Below, one piece after another: positions 25,150 to 34,012 of a stretch of 64,000 bases of DNA; the first letter of the stretch is position 1, and each line of letters begins with the position of its first letter. Under the pieces are notes generated by a model. That model had not been told where the DNA came from. It searched no databases and saw only the letters and a program-made list of their open reading frames with translations. The position numbers were made by a program, and so were the translations under genes. The stretch is from assembly GCF_000802965.1 (NCBI RefSeq), contig NZ_JSAK01000029.1, positions 1 through 64,000 of the forward strand, read 5' to 3'. This DNA is from Pseudomonas fluorescens. Lineage in GTDB: Bacteria; Pseudomonadota; Gammaproteobacteria; Pseudomonadales; Pseudomonadaceae.

Positions 25150-26547
25150 ATGTCCAATCCTCAACACACCTCAAGCGCAACCACCCCCTCGGGACTCAAG
25201 CGTGTCGTCGCGGCCGCCATGGCCGGCACCGTCGCCGAGTGGTATGAATTCTTTCTCTACGGTACGGCGTCGGCATTGGTTTTCGGCCAGTTGTTCTTTC
25301 GCCAGACCGACAGCCCCATCGACGGCATCATCGCTGCCTTCGCCCTCTACGCCGTGGGTTTTCTCGCCCGCCCGCTGGGCGGTTTGGTGTTCGGTCACTA
25401 CGGTGACAAATTCGGCCGCAAGCGCCTGCTGCAACTGAGCCTGGTGGTGGTCGGCATCACTACGTTCCTGATGGGCTGCCTGCCTGGTTTCGATCAGATC
25501 GGCTACGCGGCGCCGGTATTGCTGGTGCTGTTGCGGCTGATCCAGGGCTTCGCCTTTGGCGGCGAATGGGGTGGCGCGATTCTGCTGGTGTCCGAACACT
25601 GCCCGGACAACCGCCGTGGCTTTTGGGCCAGTTGGCCGCAAGCGGGTGTGCCGGCCGGCAACCTGGTGGCGACGGTTGCCCTGCTGCTGTTGTCGTCGAA
25701 CCTGTCGGAACAGGACTTCCTCGCCTGGGGCTGGCGTGTGGCGTTCTGGTTCTCGGCGGTGGTCGTGTTGATCGGCTACTGGATTCGCACCAGCGTCGAT
25801 GACGCCCCGATCTTCAAGGAAGCCCAGGCCCGTCAAGCACAAACCAAGCAGCAACAATTGGGCGTGGTGGAAGTGCTGCGCCACCACTGGCGTTCGGTGC
25901 TGGTGGGCATCGGCGCGCGGTTTGCCGAGAACATCCTCTACTACACCGTCGTGACCTTCTCGATCACTTACCTGAAGCTGGTAGTGCACAAGGACACTTC
26001 AGAGATTCTGCTCCTGATGTTCGGTGCGCACCTGCTGCACTTCTTCCTGATCCCGCTGATGGGTTATCTGTCAGATCTGGTCGGGCGCAAACCGGTGTAT
26101 CTGGTGGGTGCGGTGCTTACCGCGTTTTGGGGTTTTGTCGGTTTCCCGATGATGGACACGGGTAACAACTGGCTGATCATGGCGGCGATCACTCTCGGCC
26201 TGGCCATCGAATCGATGACCTATGCACCGTACTCGGCGCTGATGGCCGAGATGTTCCCGACCCACGTGCGCTACACCGCGTTGTCGCTGTGCTACCAGGT
26301 TGCGCCGATCTTCGCCGGTTCCCTGGCGCCGCTGATCGCCATCACCCTGCTCAACAAGTACCACAGCTCGACACCGATCGCCTGGTACCTGGTGGGTGCA
26401 TCGCTGATTTCCATCGTCGCCGTTGGCTTGACCCGTGAAACCCGTGGCAAGTCGCTGCATGCGGTGGATGCCGAGGCTGCTGCGCGGATTGCGGCGCTGG
26501 ACAACGCCGTTCCTGCCACTCCACGCCGCAGCGATTCACTAGCCTGA
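25150..26547 (+). CDS. MFS transporter, metabolite:H+ symporter type
   Basis: 465 residues with about 12 membrane spans. MHS-family marks: AGTVAEWYEFFLYG near the N-terminus and the loop GHYGDKFGRKRLL; a second RXGRKP motif lies at DLVGRKPVYL. Relatives carry proline/betaine, alpha-ketoglutarate or shikimate. Between lhpC and the semialdehyde dehydrogenase it is most likely a second uptake route for hydroxyproline, driven by protons. Confidence 0.87.
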   Translation: MSNPQHTSSATTPSGLKRVVAAAMAGTVAEWYEFFLYGTASALVFGQLFFRQTDSPIDGIIAAFALYAVGFLARPLGGLVFGHYGDKFGRKRLLQLSLVVVGITTFLMGCLPGFDQIGYAAPVLLVLLRLIQGFAFGGEWGGAILLVSEHCPDNRRGFWASWPQAGVPAGNLVATVALLLLSSNLSEQDFLAWGWRVAFWFSAVVVLIGYWIRTSVDDAPIFKEAQARQAQTKQQQLGVVEVLRHHWRSVLVGIGARFAENILYYTVVTFSITYLKLVVHKDTSEILLLMFGAHLLHFFLIPLMGYLSDLVGRKPVYLVGAVLTAFWGFVGFPMMDTGNNWLIMAAITLGLAIESMTYAPYSALMAEMFPTHVRYTALSLCYQVAPIFAGSLAPLIAITLLNKYHSSTPIAWYLVGASLISIVAVGLTRETRGKSLHAVDAEAAARIAALDNAVPATPRRSDSLA

Positions 26548-26563
26548 CTACGAACGCAAACCT

Positions 26564-26642
26564 TGTAGGAGCCGGCTTGCTGGCGATTATCGCGACGCGG
26601 TATGCCTGACACGCCGCCATCGCTGGCAAGCCAGCTCCTACA
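26564..26642. repeat. REPIN, TGTAGGAGCCGGCTTGCTGG type
   Basis: Mirrored arms TGTAGGAGCCGGCTTGCTGG and CATCGCTGGCAAGCCAGCTCCTAC with a short spacer, between the MFS gene and the aldehyde dehydrogenase. Confidence 0.85.
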
Positions 26643-26680
26643 GAGGTTTCGCCGCAAACTTTATGACCGGAGTTTTTTTC

Positions 26681-28261
26681 ATGTCCGAGATCCTCGGCCA
26701 CAACTACATCGGCGGCACACGCAGCGCCGCCGGCAGCATCGCACTGCAAAGCCATGACGCCAGCACCGGCGAAGCCCTGCCCTTCTCTTTCACGCAAGCC
26801 ACCGCGGATGAAGTACACGCCGCCGCACAAGCCGCTGCTGTCGCCTACCCCACATTCCGTAACTTGCCCGCCGCACGCCGTGCCGACTTCCTTGATGCCA
26901 TCGCCGCACAACTGGATGCCCTGGATGATGAATTCGTCGCCCTGGTCACCCGCGAAACCGCGTTGCCGAGCGCCCGCATTCAAGGCGAGCGCGGCCGCAC
27001 CAGCGGTCAGATGCGCCTGTTCGCCCAGGTCCTGCGACGCGGCGACTTCTACGCTGCACGCATCGACCGTGCCCTGCCCGACCGTCAACCGCTGCCGCGA
27101 GTCGACCTGCGTCAGTACCGGATCGGCGTCGGCCCGGTGGCGGTGTTCGGCGCCAGCAATTTCCCCCTGGCATTCTCCACGGCCGGCGGCGATACCGCTG
27201 CGGCGCTGGCCGCCGGCTGCCCGGTGGTGTTCAAGGCCCATAGCGGGCACATGGCGACCGCTGAAATCGTCGCCAATGCCATCATCCGCGCAGCCGAACA
27301 AACCGACATGCCCAAAGGTGTGTTCAACATGATCTACGGCGCCGGCGTGGGTGAAGCGCTGGTCAAGCATCCGGCGATCCAGGCCGTCGGCTTCACCGGT
27401 TCGCTTAAAGGTGGGCGAGCCCTCGGCGACATGGCCGCCGCGCGACCACAACCGATCCCGGTGTTCGCCGAAATGAGCAGCATCAACCCGGTCGTGGTGT
27501 TGCCAGAAGCACTGCAGGTGCGTGGCGAGAAAATCGCCAGCGAACTGGTGGCTTCGGTGGTGCAGGGTTGCGGTCAGTTCTGTACTAATCCGGGATTGGT
27601 GATCGGCATCCGCTCACCGCAGTTCAGCGCTTTTACCGCGCAACTCGCTACGCTGATGGCCGAACAACCAGCACAAACCATGCTCAACGCCGGCACGCTC
27701 GCCAGCTATGGAAAAGGCGTGCAGGCCTTGATCAGCCATCCGGGAATAACCCATCTGGCGGGCCACGAACAGCGTGGCAATCAGGCGCGACCGCAACTGT
27801 TCAAGGCCGACGTGAGTCTGCTGCTCAAGGGTGATCCACTGCTCCAGGAAGAAGTATTCGGGCCGACCACGATCATCGTCGAAGTCGCCGACAAGGCTGA
27901 ACTGCAACAGGCGCTGAACAGTTTGCACGGCCAGCTCACCGCGACCCTGATCGGCGAAGCGCAGGACCTGCAAGATCATGCGGGTTTGCTGGCACTGCTG
28001 GAACAAAAAGTCGGCCGGGTGCTGTTCAACGGCTACCCCACTGGCGTCGAAGTCTGCGATGCGATGGTGCATGGCGGGCCTTATCCGGCTACTTCGGACG
28101 CCCGTGGAACGTCGGTCGGCACCTTGGCCATCGAGCGTTTCCTGCGTCCGGTGTGCTATCAGAACTGCCCGGATGCGCTGCTGCCCGATGCCCTGAAAAA
28201 CGCCAATCCGCTGGGTATCGCTCGACTTGTCGACGGTAACAGCCAGAGAAACCCAATCTAA
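26681..28261 (+). CDS. lhpG: Alpha-ketoglutarate semialdehyde dehydrogenase
   Basis: 526 residues from ATG 26681 with CCGGAG about nine bases upstream; an earlier ATG at 26663 is less well placed. Fatty/semialdehyde-type ALDH: active-site Asn in FGASNFPLAFS, Glu in FAEMSSINPV, Cys in QGCGQFCTNPG. Length and motif style match the type III enzymes that oxidise 2,5-dioxopentanoate to alpha-ketoglutarate, the last hydroxyproline step. Confidence 0.9.
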   Translation: MSEILGHNYIGGTRSAAGSIALQSHDASTGEALPFSFTQATADEVHAAAQAAAVAYPTFRNLPAARRADFLDAIAAQLDALDDEFVALVTRETALPSARIQGERGRTSGQMRLFAQVLRRGDFYAARIDRALPDRQPLPRVDLRQYRIGVGPVAVFGASNFPLAFSTAGGDTAAALAAGCPVVFKAHSGHMATAEIVANAIIRAAEQTDMPKGVFNMIYGAGVGEALVKHPAIQAVGFTGSLKGGRALGDMAAARPQPIPVFAEMSSINPVVVLPEALQVRGEKIASELVASVVQGCGQFCTNPGLVIGIRSPQFSAFTAQLATLMAEQPAQTMLNAGTLASYGKGVQALISHPGITHLAGHEQRGNQARPQLFKADVSLLLKGDPLLQEEVFGPTTIIVEVADKAELQQALNSLHGQLTATLIGEAQDLQDHAGLLALLEQKVGRVLFNGYPTGVEVCDAMVHGGPYPATSDARGTSVGTLAIERFLRPVCYQNCPDALLPDALKNANPLGIARLVDGNSQRNPI

Positions 28262-28278
28262 ATAACACTTAAAAACCT

Positions 28279-28366
28279 GTGGGAGCTGGCTTGCCAGCGA
28301 TGGCGGTCTGACAGTCAACATCAATATTGAATGTGCTTGCCTCATCGCTGGCAAGCCAGCTCCTAA
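28279..28366. repeat. REPIN, TGTGGGAGCTGGCTTGCC type
   Basis: TGTGGGAGCTGGCTTGCCAGCGATGG and its mirror, with the outer end decayed to TCCTAAGGG. Lies between the convergent semialdehyde dehydrogenase and reductase genes. Confidence 0.88.
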
Positions 28367-28377
28367 GGGTTAGGTGA

Positions 28378-29385
28378 TCAGGCCAGAAGCACCTTCAGAT
28401 CGTTGTACAGGGCCTCAGGAATTTGCACCCCATCCACCAAACTCCGGGCCCGCGCCGCATAACGCCGCTGCGACGGCAAGCGCGCGCCCTGCCCCTCGAT
28501 GCCCTGGAACAACGCCTCGGCCCGGGCCAAATGCTCCGGCGCGGCATCCCCCAAGAAGCGCCGTGGATCCAGCGCTATGATCAGCTCGCCATGGTACGGC
28601 GACGACTTGCTGCCCGCGTCGTAGGCTAGCGATTCGGCGCTGGTCAGGTCACCGATCAATGGCCCGGCAATCAACTCCACCATCGCCGCCAGCGCCGAGC
28701 CCTTGTGCCCGCCGAAGGTCAGCATCGCGCCGCTGTCGAGCACCACGTTGGCATCGGTACTCGGCAGGCCCTGGGCGTCCACGCCCCAGCCTTCGGGGAT
28801 CGCTTTGCCGACACGGCGGTGCAGTTCGATGTCGCCACGGGCGATGGCGCTGGTGGCAAAGTCGAACACGAAGGGATCCTGCCCTGCGCGAGGCCAGCCG
28901 AAGGCAATCGGATTGGTGCCGAACACCGGCAACCGTCCACCCGCCGGAGCGACCCAGGCATGACTCGGATTACACGCCAGCGCGACCAGTCCGGCAGCGG
29001 TCAATTGCTCGATCTCAACCCACAACGCAGAGAAATGTACGCAGCGATTGATCGCCATCGCTGCAATCCCGTTGGCCCGGGTCTTCTCCTCCAACAATGG
29101 CAGCCCCGCCTGAAACGCTAACTGCGAAAAACCACCAGCGGCATCCACGCGCACGATCGACGGTGCCTGGTCGATCACCTCGGGCTCGGCATCGGCCGAC
29201 ACCTTGCCGGCGCGCAGGGAATTCACACACCCCAGAATCCGATACAAACCGTGGGAGGCACAGCCATCACGCTCGCCGGCGATCACCGTCGCCGCCACCG
29301 CTTGCGCGTGGGACAGGTTGAAACCGTTGTGCAACAGGATCGATTCGGCCAACTCGCGGGCCTCGATCAGGGTCAATCGGATCAT
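28378..29385 (-). CDS. Ldh2/malate-lactate-dehydrogenase-family reductase; probable delta-1-pyrroline-2-carboxylate reductase
   Basis: 335 residues. Start at 29385 chosen because AAGGAG lies six bases upstream; the ATG two codons earlier directly abuts it. Family features: DGCASHGLYRI with the catalytic His, and AMAINRCVHFSALWV, GGRLPVFGTNPIAFGWP, GGHKGSALAAMVEL. Relatives (DpkA/LhpD class) reduce cyclic imines with NAD(P)H. Its task here would be to turn delta-1-pyrroline-2-carboxylate from both 3-hydroxyproline dehydratases into L-proline. Opposite strand to the rest of the island. Confidence 0.86.
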   Translation of the reverse strand: MIRLTLIEARELAESILLHNGFNLSHAQAVAATVIAGERDGCASHGLYRILGCVNSLRAGKVSADAEPEVIDQAPSIVRVDAAGGFSQLAFQAGLPLLEEKTRANGIAAMAINRCVHFSALWVEIEQLTAAGLVALACNPSHAWVAPAGGRLPVFGTNPIAFGWPRAGQDPFVFDFATSAIARGDIELHRRVGKAIPEGWGVDAQGLPSTDANVVLDSGAMLTFGGHKGSALAAMVELIAGPLIGDLTSAESLAYDAGSKSSPYHGELIIALDPRRFLGDAAPEHLARAEALFQGIEGQGARLPSQRRYAARARSLVDGVQIPEALYNDLKVLLA

Positions 29386-29596
29386 GATCATCTCCTTGAA
29401 CAGACCGCTCAGGGTGGTCTATTCGAGGCTGCATGGCTTGATGGGTTTGGGCGTGGGGAGTGACGAAATCGGCACAGGACTGCCGAGTAATTGCTCATAC
29501 CAAAGGGTTAATGGCAAACACCCATGTCTACTGGTGGCTGCAGTGTTTTGGCCATAAATTTCCCTCTAAATCCAGAACACACAGGGGTGTTGAAAA

Positions 29597-30574
29597 ATGA
29601 CTGATGAGACGAGCGGAACAACCCGTCGGGCCTTGATGACCACCGGTGCAGTGGTAGCTGCTCTGGCCGTGGCCGCGCCTGTGCTGGCAGCGCAGCAAGC
29701 GCCGGCTGCCGCACCTTCAAGTGGCAAAAGCGACGGCAATGCGAGCGGTTCGGGCACGATCACCGTGAAGGATGGCACCCAGATTTTCTACAAGGACTGG
29801 GGCAGCGGCCAACCGATTGTGTTTCACCATGGCTGGCCGCTTTCCAGCGACGACTGGGATACGCAAATGCTGTTTTTCCTCAGCAAGGGCTTTCGGGTCA
29901 TCGCCCACGATCGCCGTGGTCACGGCCGCTCGTCCCAGACCGCAGTTGGCAACGAAATGGACACCTACGCCGCCGATGTCGCGGAGCTGATGGCACACCT
30001 CGACATCAAGAATGCCGTGCACGTCGGCCACTCCACCGGTGGTGGCGAGGTGGCGCGCTACGTTGCACGCCATGGCCGTGGCCGCGTGGCCAAAGCGGTG
30101 CTGATCGGCGCCGTGCCGCCGATCATGTTGCGCACCGCGAACAACCCCGGCGGCATCCCCCAGGACGTCTTCGATGGCCTGCGCAAAGCCGTGGCCGACA
30201 ACCGCTCGCAGTTTTACCGCGATTTTCCCAGCGGGCCGTTTTATGGCTTCAACCGCCCGGGTGCGAAAGTGTCTCAAGCGATCATCGATAACTGGTGGCG
30301 CCAGGGCATGAACGGCGGGGCCAAGGCGCAATACGACTGCATTCGCGCCTTCTCGGAAACCGACTTCACCGATGACCTGAAGAACATCGACGTGCCGACC
30401 CTGGTGCTGCACGGCGAAGACGACCAGATCGTGCCAATCGCCGATTCGGCCCACCTGTCGATCAAGTTGCTCAAGAAAGGTACGCTGAAAACCTACCCCG
30501 GCCTGCCCCATGGCCTGTGCACCACCAACGCCGACGTCATCAATACAGACCTGCTGGCCTTCATCAAAAGCTGA
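29597..30574 (+). CDS. Exported alpha/beta hydrolase, cofactor-free chloroperoxidase/arylesterase type
   Basis: 325 residues. N-terminus has TTRRALMTTG and a long Ala-rich hydrophobic stretch ending VLAAQQAPAA, a Tat-type signal. The mature part has the alpha/beta hydrolase set: oxyanion HGWPLSSDDWD, nucleophile GHSTGGGEVARY, acid Asp in LHGEDDQIVP and His in GLPHGL. Most relatives of this hydrolase group are cytosolic, so export is notable. Stands alone; substrate unknown. Confidence 0.87.
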   Translation: MTDETSGTTRRALMTTGAVVAALAVAAPVLAAQQAPAAAPSSGKSDGNASGSGTITVKDGTQIFYKDWGSGQPIVFHHGWPLSSDDWDTQMLFFLSKGFRVIAHDRRGHGRSSQTAVGNEMDTYAADVAELMAHLDIKNAVHVGHSTGGGEVARYVARHGRGRVAKAVLIGAVPPIMLRTANNPGGIPQDVFDGLRKAVADNRSQFYRDFPSGPFYGFNRPGAKVSQAIIDNWWRQGMNGGAKAQYDCIRAFSETDFTDDLKNIDVPTLVLHGEDDQIVPIADSAHLSIKLLKKGTLKTYPGLPHGLCTTNADVINTDLLAFIKS

Positions 30575-30818
30575 CAGCGAAACACTTGATTGACAGCAAC
30601 CGTATCGCAGCTGCCGGACCCTGACAAAAAGTCATGTTCGGCAGCTCGCGTTTCAATGCATTTGGCACGAAACGAGCTAGCGTATCAGCGACCTGATCTC
30701 AAAAAGCCTGCCGCCCCAACCAGATCTGGATCTAGAATAAGTAGTGGTAAACTTGATGCCCTGCTTGACCGGGAAATCCAGAGGTTTCAGCACACGGTTC
30801 TGACAACGGACACCCCCC

Positions 30819-31358
30819 ATGGAAATAGCACGACAATTCATTATCCATGAGACCGCTCACTGGATACTCAACCATCACATGTCGTCGAAGCTCCCTGGCT
30901 ATCTGGTGCTCGGGACGCGCTACAACACCCGTTCGCTGGCGGATCTGCCCGAGGGTGCTTTGGCCGAGATGGGCGTGCTGCTCGCCAGGGTGCAGAAAAT
31001 CCTGCAAACAGAGTTCCAGCCGAAGTGGCTCTACATCAGTCGATTCGGCCACGACCCGGGCTTCCCCATCCACTTCCACTTCATTCCGGTGTACTCATGG
31101 GTCGAAGAGCTGTTCTGGAAGGATGAGCGGTATCGGCTGCTGAAGAATTTCGGTGCCGGCGCCAACGCTCATTCACTGACCGATGGCGCGGAAATGACCC
31201 TGTTCATCTGGCGCGAATTTGGTGAGAGCCCTGAACCACCGTCTATCCAGGGGCCGTCGATCGAGCAAGTCATCGACCGTCTAAGGCTGGCGTTCAACCC
31301 ACCGCTGGCGGTGAGTCGCGTAGCCGTCATGGGTGAACGCACGCCCACCATCCAATAG
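30819..31358 (+). CDS. HIT-like domain protein with incomplete His triad
   Basis: 179 residues. The central stretch HDPGFPIHFHFIPVYSW resembles the HIT motif HxHxH, but the third His is Ile. The N-terminal half fits a HIT fold (GYLVLGTRYNTRSLADLP). HIT proteins bind or hydrolyse nucleotides; with one His missing, activity is uncertain. The ATG lacks a good ribosome site, so the start is tentative. The 30575-30818 gap holds no clear feature. Convergent with the AraC-type gene, two bases apart. Confidence 0.65.
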   Translation: MEIARQFIIHETAHWILNHHMSSKLPGYLVLGTRYNTRSLADLPEGALAEMGVLLARVQKILQTEFQPKWLYISRFGHDPGFPIHFHFIPVYSWVEELFWKDERYRLLKNFGAGANAHSLTDGAEMTLFIWREFGESPEPPSIQGPSIEQVIDRLRLAFNPPLAVSRVAVMGERTPTIQ

Positions 31359-31359
31359 C

Positions 31360-32340
31360 TTATTTAACCAGCCGTTTTTCTTTCGACGGCCTGTAACCGA
31401 AATACGAGCTGTAGCACTTGCTGAAATGGCTGGGTGAAACAAACCCGCAAGCCACCAGCACATCGACCTGCGACAGTTCGGTGTGCTGGAGCAACCGACG
31501 CGCCTCGGTGATCCGCAACTCCATGTAATACCGCTGTGGGGTCGTGCCCAACTGCTCCCTGAACAAGCGCTCGAGTTGTCTCCGTGAGCGGCCGGCGTAG
31601 ACCGCCAGTTGTTCCAGTTCCAGCGGCTCCTCGAGGTTGGCGTCCATCAGTTTCACCACCTCGCGTAATGGCGCGCTCACACAGATATTTTCCGTCGGTT
31701 TAATGCGCCGGTAGCGCGACTCCTCGAACGCCAGAATGTCCTCGATACCTTCGACCAGGGCTTTGTCGTGCAACCCCTTGATCCAGTCCAGCGCCATGTG
31801 GAACGCGCCGGACGGACTGGACGCCGTGAGCCGGTCGCGATCGATGATGTAGGGCTCACTGCTGACTTGCGTCGCCTTGCAGAACTCGGCCAGCGCCGGA
31901 CGGTGTTCGGGGTGAATGGCGCAACGGTAACCGTCCAGCAGGCCTGCCTTGCCCAGGAACCATGCGCCGTTCCACAACCCGGCCAGACTGACACCCACTT
32001 CTGATGCGGTCCTCAACAGGCTGACAAATCCTTCATTGGCCTTGAGCTCCGTCCGGTAACCGCCGCAAATCACCAACAGATCCAGTTCTTTGATTTGTGC
32101 ACAATCGAGACGGGTATCCGGCCGGATCACCAGTCCCAGATCGCTGACCACCTCGCCCTCGCTCAAACCGAACGTTCGGGAAGAAAACGAGCCCGGTCGC
32201 AGCAGGTTCGCCGTGACAATGGTGTCCAGCGCCTGGGTAAACGCCGGCAGCGAGAAATGTTCGAGCAGCAAAAAGCCTGCCCGAACCGTTCGCAGATCGC
32301 CTGAATGTTCATTGAGATAGCGAAGGTTTTTGCCCTTCAT
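31360..32340 (-). CDS. GlxA-type AraC regulator with amidase-like N-terminal domain
   Basis: About 326 residues from ATG 32340 (GGAGG very close upstream); an ATG at 32430 would add 30. The N-terminal half is a DJ-1/PfpI-like domain (RAGFLLLEHFSLPAFTQALD, LLVICGGYR, SLAGLWNGAWFLGKAGLLDG) and the C-terminus an AraC domain (LEQLAVYAGRSRRQLERLF, VDVLVACGFVSPSHFSKCY). Same class as ArgR, GbdR and CdhR, which sense amino acids or quaternary amines in Pseudomonas. No obvious partner next to it; it could act on the amine operon at 34013, which has no regulator of its own. Confidence 0.85.
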   Translation of the reverse strand: MKGKNLRYLNEHSGDLRTVRAGFLLLEHFSLPAFTQALDTIVTANLLRPGSFSSRTFGLSEGEVVSDLGLVIRPDTRLDCAQIKELDLLVICGGYRTELKANEGFVSLLRTASEVGVSLAGLWNGAWFLGKAGLLDGYRCAIHPEHRPALAEFCKATQVSSEPYIIDRDRLTASSPSGAFHMALDWIKGLHDKALVEGIEDILAFEESRYRRIKPTENICVSAPLREVVKLMDANLEEPLELEQLAVYAGRSRRQLERLFREQLGTTPQRYYMELRITEARRLLQHTELSQVDVLVACGFVSPSHFSKCYSSYFGYRPSKEKRLVK

Positions 32341-32500
32341 GCCTCCGCTGAATTGCCGTCTTTCGATCAATGCCCGACCCACCACGTTACGCCGTTGAAC
32401 TGTAAAAATGCCTGTGTCGCGAGGCGCCATTGTGCGATGGATCAGGCCAACTGAAAACCGGGACGCAGAGGGTGCGTCAATCGATACGTGACACTGAACC

Positions 32501-32593
32501 TGTGGCGAGGGAGCTTGCTCCCGCTGGATGGCGTAGCCGTCCCATTTTTTGGGGCCGCTTCGCGTCCCAGCGCGAGCAAGCTCCCTCGCCACA
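32501..32593. repeat. REPIN, TGTGGCGAGGGAGCTTGCTCC type
   Basis: TGTGGCGAGGGAGCTTGCTCC mirrored by GAGCAAGCTCCCTCGCCACA with a 45-base spacer. Confidence 0.9.
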
Positions 32594-32788
32594 GGACGGG
32601 TGGTTTATTCGAAGGATTCACCGCCTGTAGGACGTTTCCTTGCGATCAATAAACATGACGGAAACCTGCGTGTTTAAACGCCTGCAACGTTACTTCATGA
32701 AAGCTACAAGACCTTGCACCGTTGCCTACGGTTACGCCAGAATCCGCCGGCTTGTGCGCCTTGGGGCTCCTCGGTAACTTGATTCGTG

Positions 32789-32974
32789 TCACTGCCCATC
32801 AGTGATCGGGTTTAGTAGCCCGTGGTTTTAATCCGAGACGTACAACGCTTCCACCAGTCAGGCTTTGCGCCTGCATTCTGATGGTGGCTGTACGCAGGGC
32901 GCCCTCGGGCGCGCCGGCTTCTAGGATTCCCCGGTCTACTAACCTGCGTACAGCTGCCACCCTTTCTTTAGTAG
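32789..32974 (+). ncRNA. Highly structured leader upstream of the DUF6124 gene
   Basis: Consecutive hairpins: TCACTG/CAGTGA (32789-32805), CGGG-TTTAGTAG-CCCG (32807-32822), CCACCA with CAGGC/GCCTG to TGGTGG (32851-32887), and a long stem GGTGGCTGTACGCAGG (32883-32898) with CCTGCGTACAGC and CCACC (32943-32961). The long stem encloses GCGCC/GGCGC and CCGG/CCGG hairpins. The GGTGG at 32883 can pair either with CCACC upstream or CCACC downstream, not both. CTACTAA (32936-32942) complements the TTTAGTAG loop and also a second TTTAGTAG at 32967. I see no coding potential between 32600 and 33008. Function (riboregulator, antisense, phage-type immunity RNA) is not known. Confidence 0.6.
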
Positions 32975-33008
32975 GGATGGGTGATGGCCCAATTCAGGAA
33001 TCCACAGC

Positions 33009-33374
33009 ATGTTCAAGGTAACGCCAAACCCGCCGGACACCGATGCAGCATCCCCCTACGAACCCGACTCAAACAAACTCAACGAAGCCGCCGAGCGGGC
33101 CCTCGACTTTCACTTCCCCTCGATTGCCGACATCAAAGCCACACCGCGAACACCCAGTACCCTGTTTTCCGTTGACCCTGAGGCGGATACCGAAACCCTG
33201 ATGGTTTATCTGGTCGAAACCCTGGCCTCGATCGATGTGATGGTCCATCAATTGGTGGACCATCTGGACGGTGAGTCGCGCAATGCGCTGCTGGGTATTT
33301 CGAACAGCGTGATGCTGGCCGAAATTATGGCGAACCGGGTGCTGGATCAGATAGATCCACCGGAGCAGATGTAG
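33009..33374 (+). CDS. DUF6124 family protein
   Basis: 121 residues, AGGA eight to nine bases before ATG. Starts MFKVTPNPPDTDAASPYEP, which I recognise as the conserved opening of a family found in several copies per genome in fluorescent pseudomonads (DUF6124, older DUF3077). C-terminal half is helical (LVETLASIDVMVHQLVDHLD, NSVMLAEIMANRVLDQID). Function unknown. Its structured leader is as conspicuous as the protein. Confidence 0.8.
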   Translation: MFKVTPNPPDTDAASPYEPDSNKLNEAAERALDFHFPSIADIKATPRTPSTLFSVDPEADTETLMVYLVETLASIDVMVHQLVDHLDGESRNALLGISNSVMLAEIMANRVLDQIDPPEQM

Positions 33375-33376
33375 AA

Positions 33377-33441
33377 GATCAAAAGATCGCAGCCTGCGGC
33401 AGCTCCTACAGGGGTAACGCGTAATTCCTGCGATCTTTTGA
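33377..33441. repeat. REP arm plus fragment, AGCTCCTACA type
   Basis: One full inverted arm (GATCAAAAGATCGCAGCC...AGCTCCTACA, 33377-33410) and a short CTGCGATCTTTTGA fragment about 20 bases later. It lies between convergent genes and can fold as a 3' hairpin for both. Confidence 0.75.
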
Positions 33442-33452
33442 GTCCGATGCGT

Positions 33453-33779
33453 TTACGCCACGCCCTCCTCCATCACATCCTCCGCCCAACTGATCGCCGC
33501 CACCACGGTCGGGAAACCGATCGTGCTGGTGAGTGCGATCAGGGTGTGGCGGATCTGCTCCGGGGTTGCGCCGGCTTCCAGTGCGCGCCGGGTGTGACTG
33601 TGCACGGCGCCTTCGGAGTGAATCGCCGCGGCGGCACCGAGCTGGATCAACTGGACCACTTGCTCGTCCAGCGGACCGGCGTGACGCACAACGGTACCCA
33701 GGGCTTCCACCGCATCCAGGTAATCCGGGTATTGCTGCTTGAGGTTTCGGTAGGTGTTGTGTGCTCTCTTCTTGGTCAT
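33453..33779 (-). CDS. Carboxymuconolactone decarboxylase family protein
   Basis: 108 residues; ATG at 33779 with GAGGAG six bases upstream (the open frame extends further but lacks a site). CMD fold features: LIQLGAAAAIHSEGAVHSHT and ATPEQIRHTLIALTSTIGFP. It lacks the CxxC pair of AhpD peroxidases, so is not an obvious peroxidase. Role unknown; it is divergent from the amine operon. Confidence 0.82.
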   Translation of the reverse strand: MTKKRAHNTYRNLKQQYPDYLDAVEALGTVVRHAGPLDEQVVQLIQLGAAAAIHSEGAVHSHTRRALEAGATPEQIRHTLIALTSTIGFPTVVAAISWAEDVMEEGVA

Positions 33780-34012
33780 TGTTTTCTCCTCGCGAACCTG
33801 TGCCGGGCTGCTCGCTTGAACACATTCCGGGCCCTGTTTTACCCGATAGATAAAGGCTTCGATCAGCAAAACTTGCGAAAAGCGACAGTAGGCTAAGCTT
33901 AGTGCAGCTTATTGCTCACGATGCTCGCATCTGCAGGTTTTGGGTTTTTCTGGAGAGCGTCTGCAACAGCTATTTCAGACAGGCCCACACAATTTGCGCA
34001 GGACTTGCCGTG

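Noticed and set aside
30590..30850. 86-codon open frame before the HIT-like gene
   Set aside because: No ribosome site, biased composition, overlaps the HIT-like start in another frame, and no domain resemblance.
33893..33902. Perfect CTAAGCTTAG palindrome before the amine operon
   Set aside because: Ten bases only and a single occurrence; could be an operator but is not distinguishable from chance.
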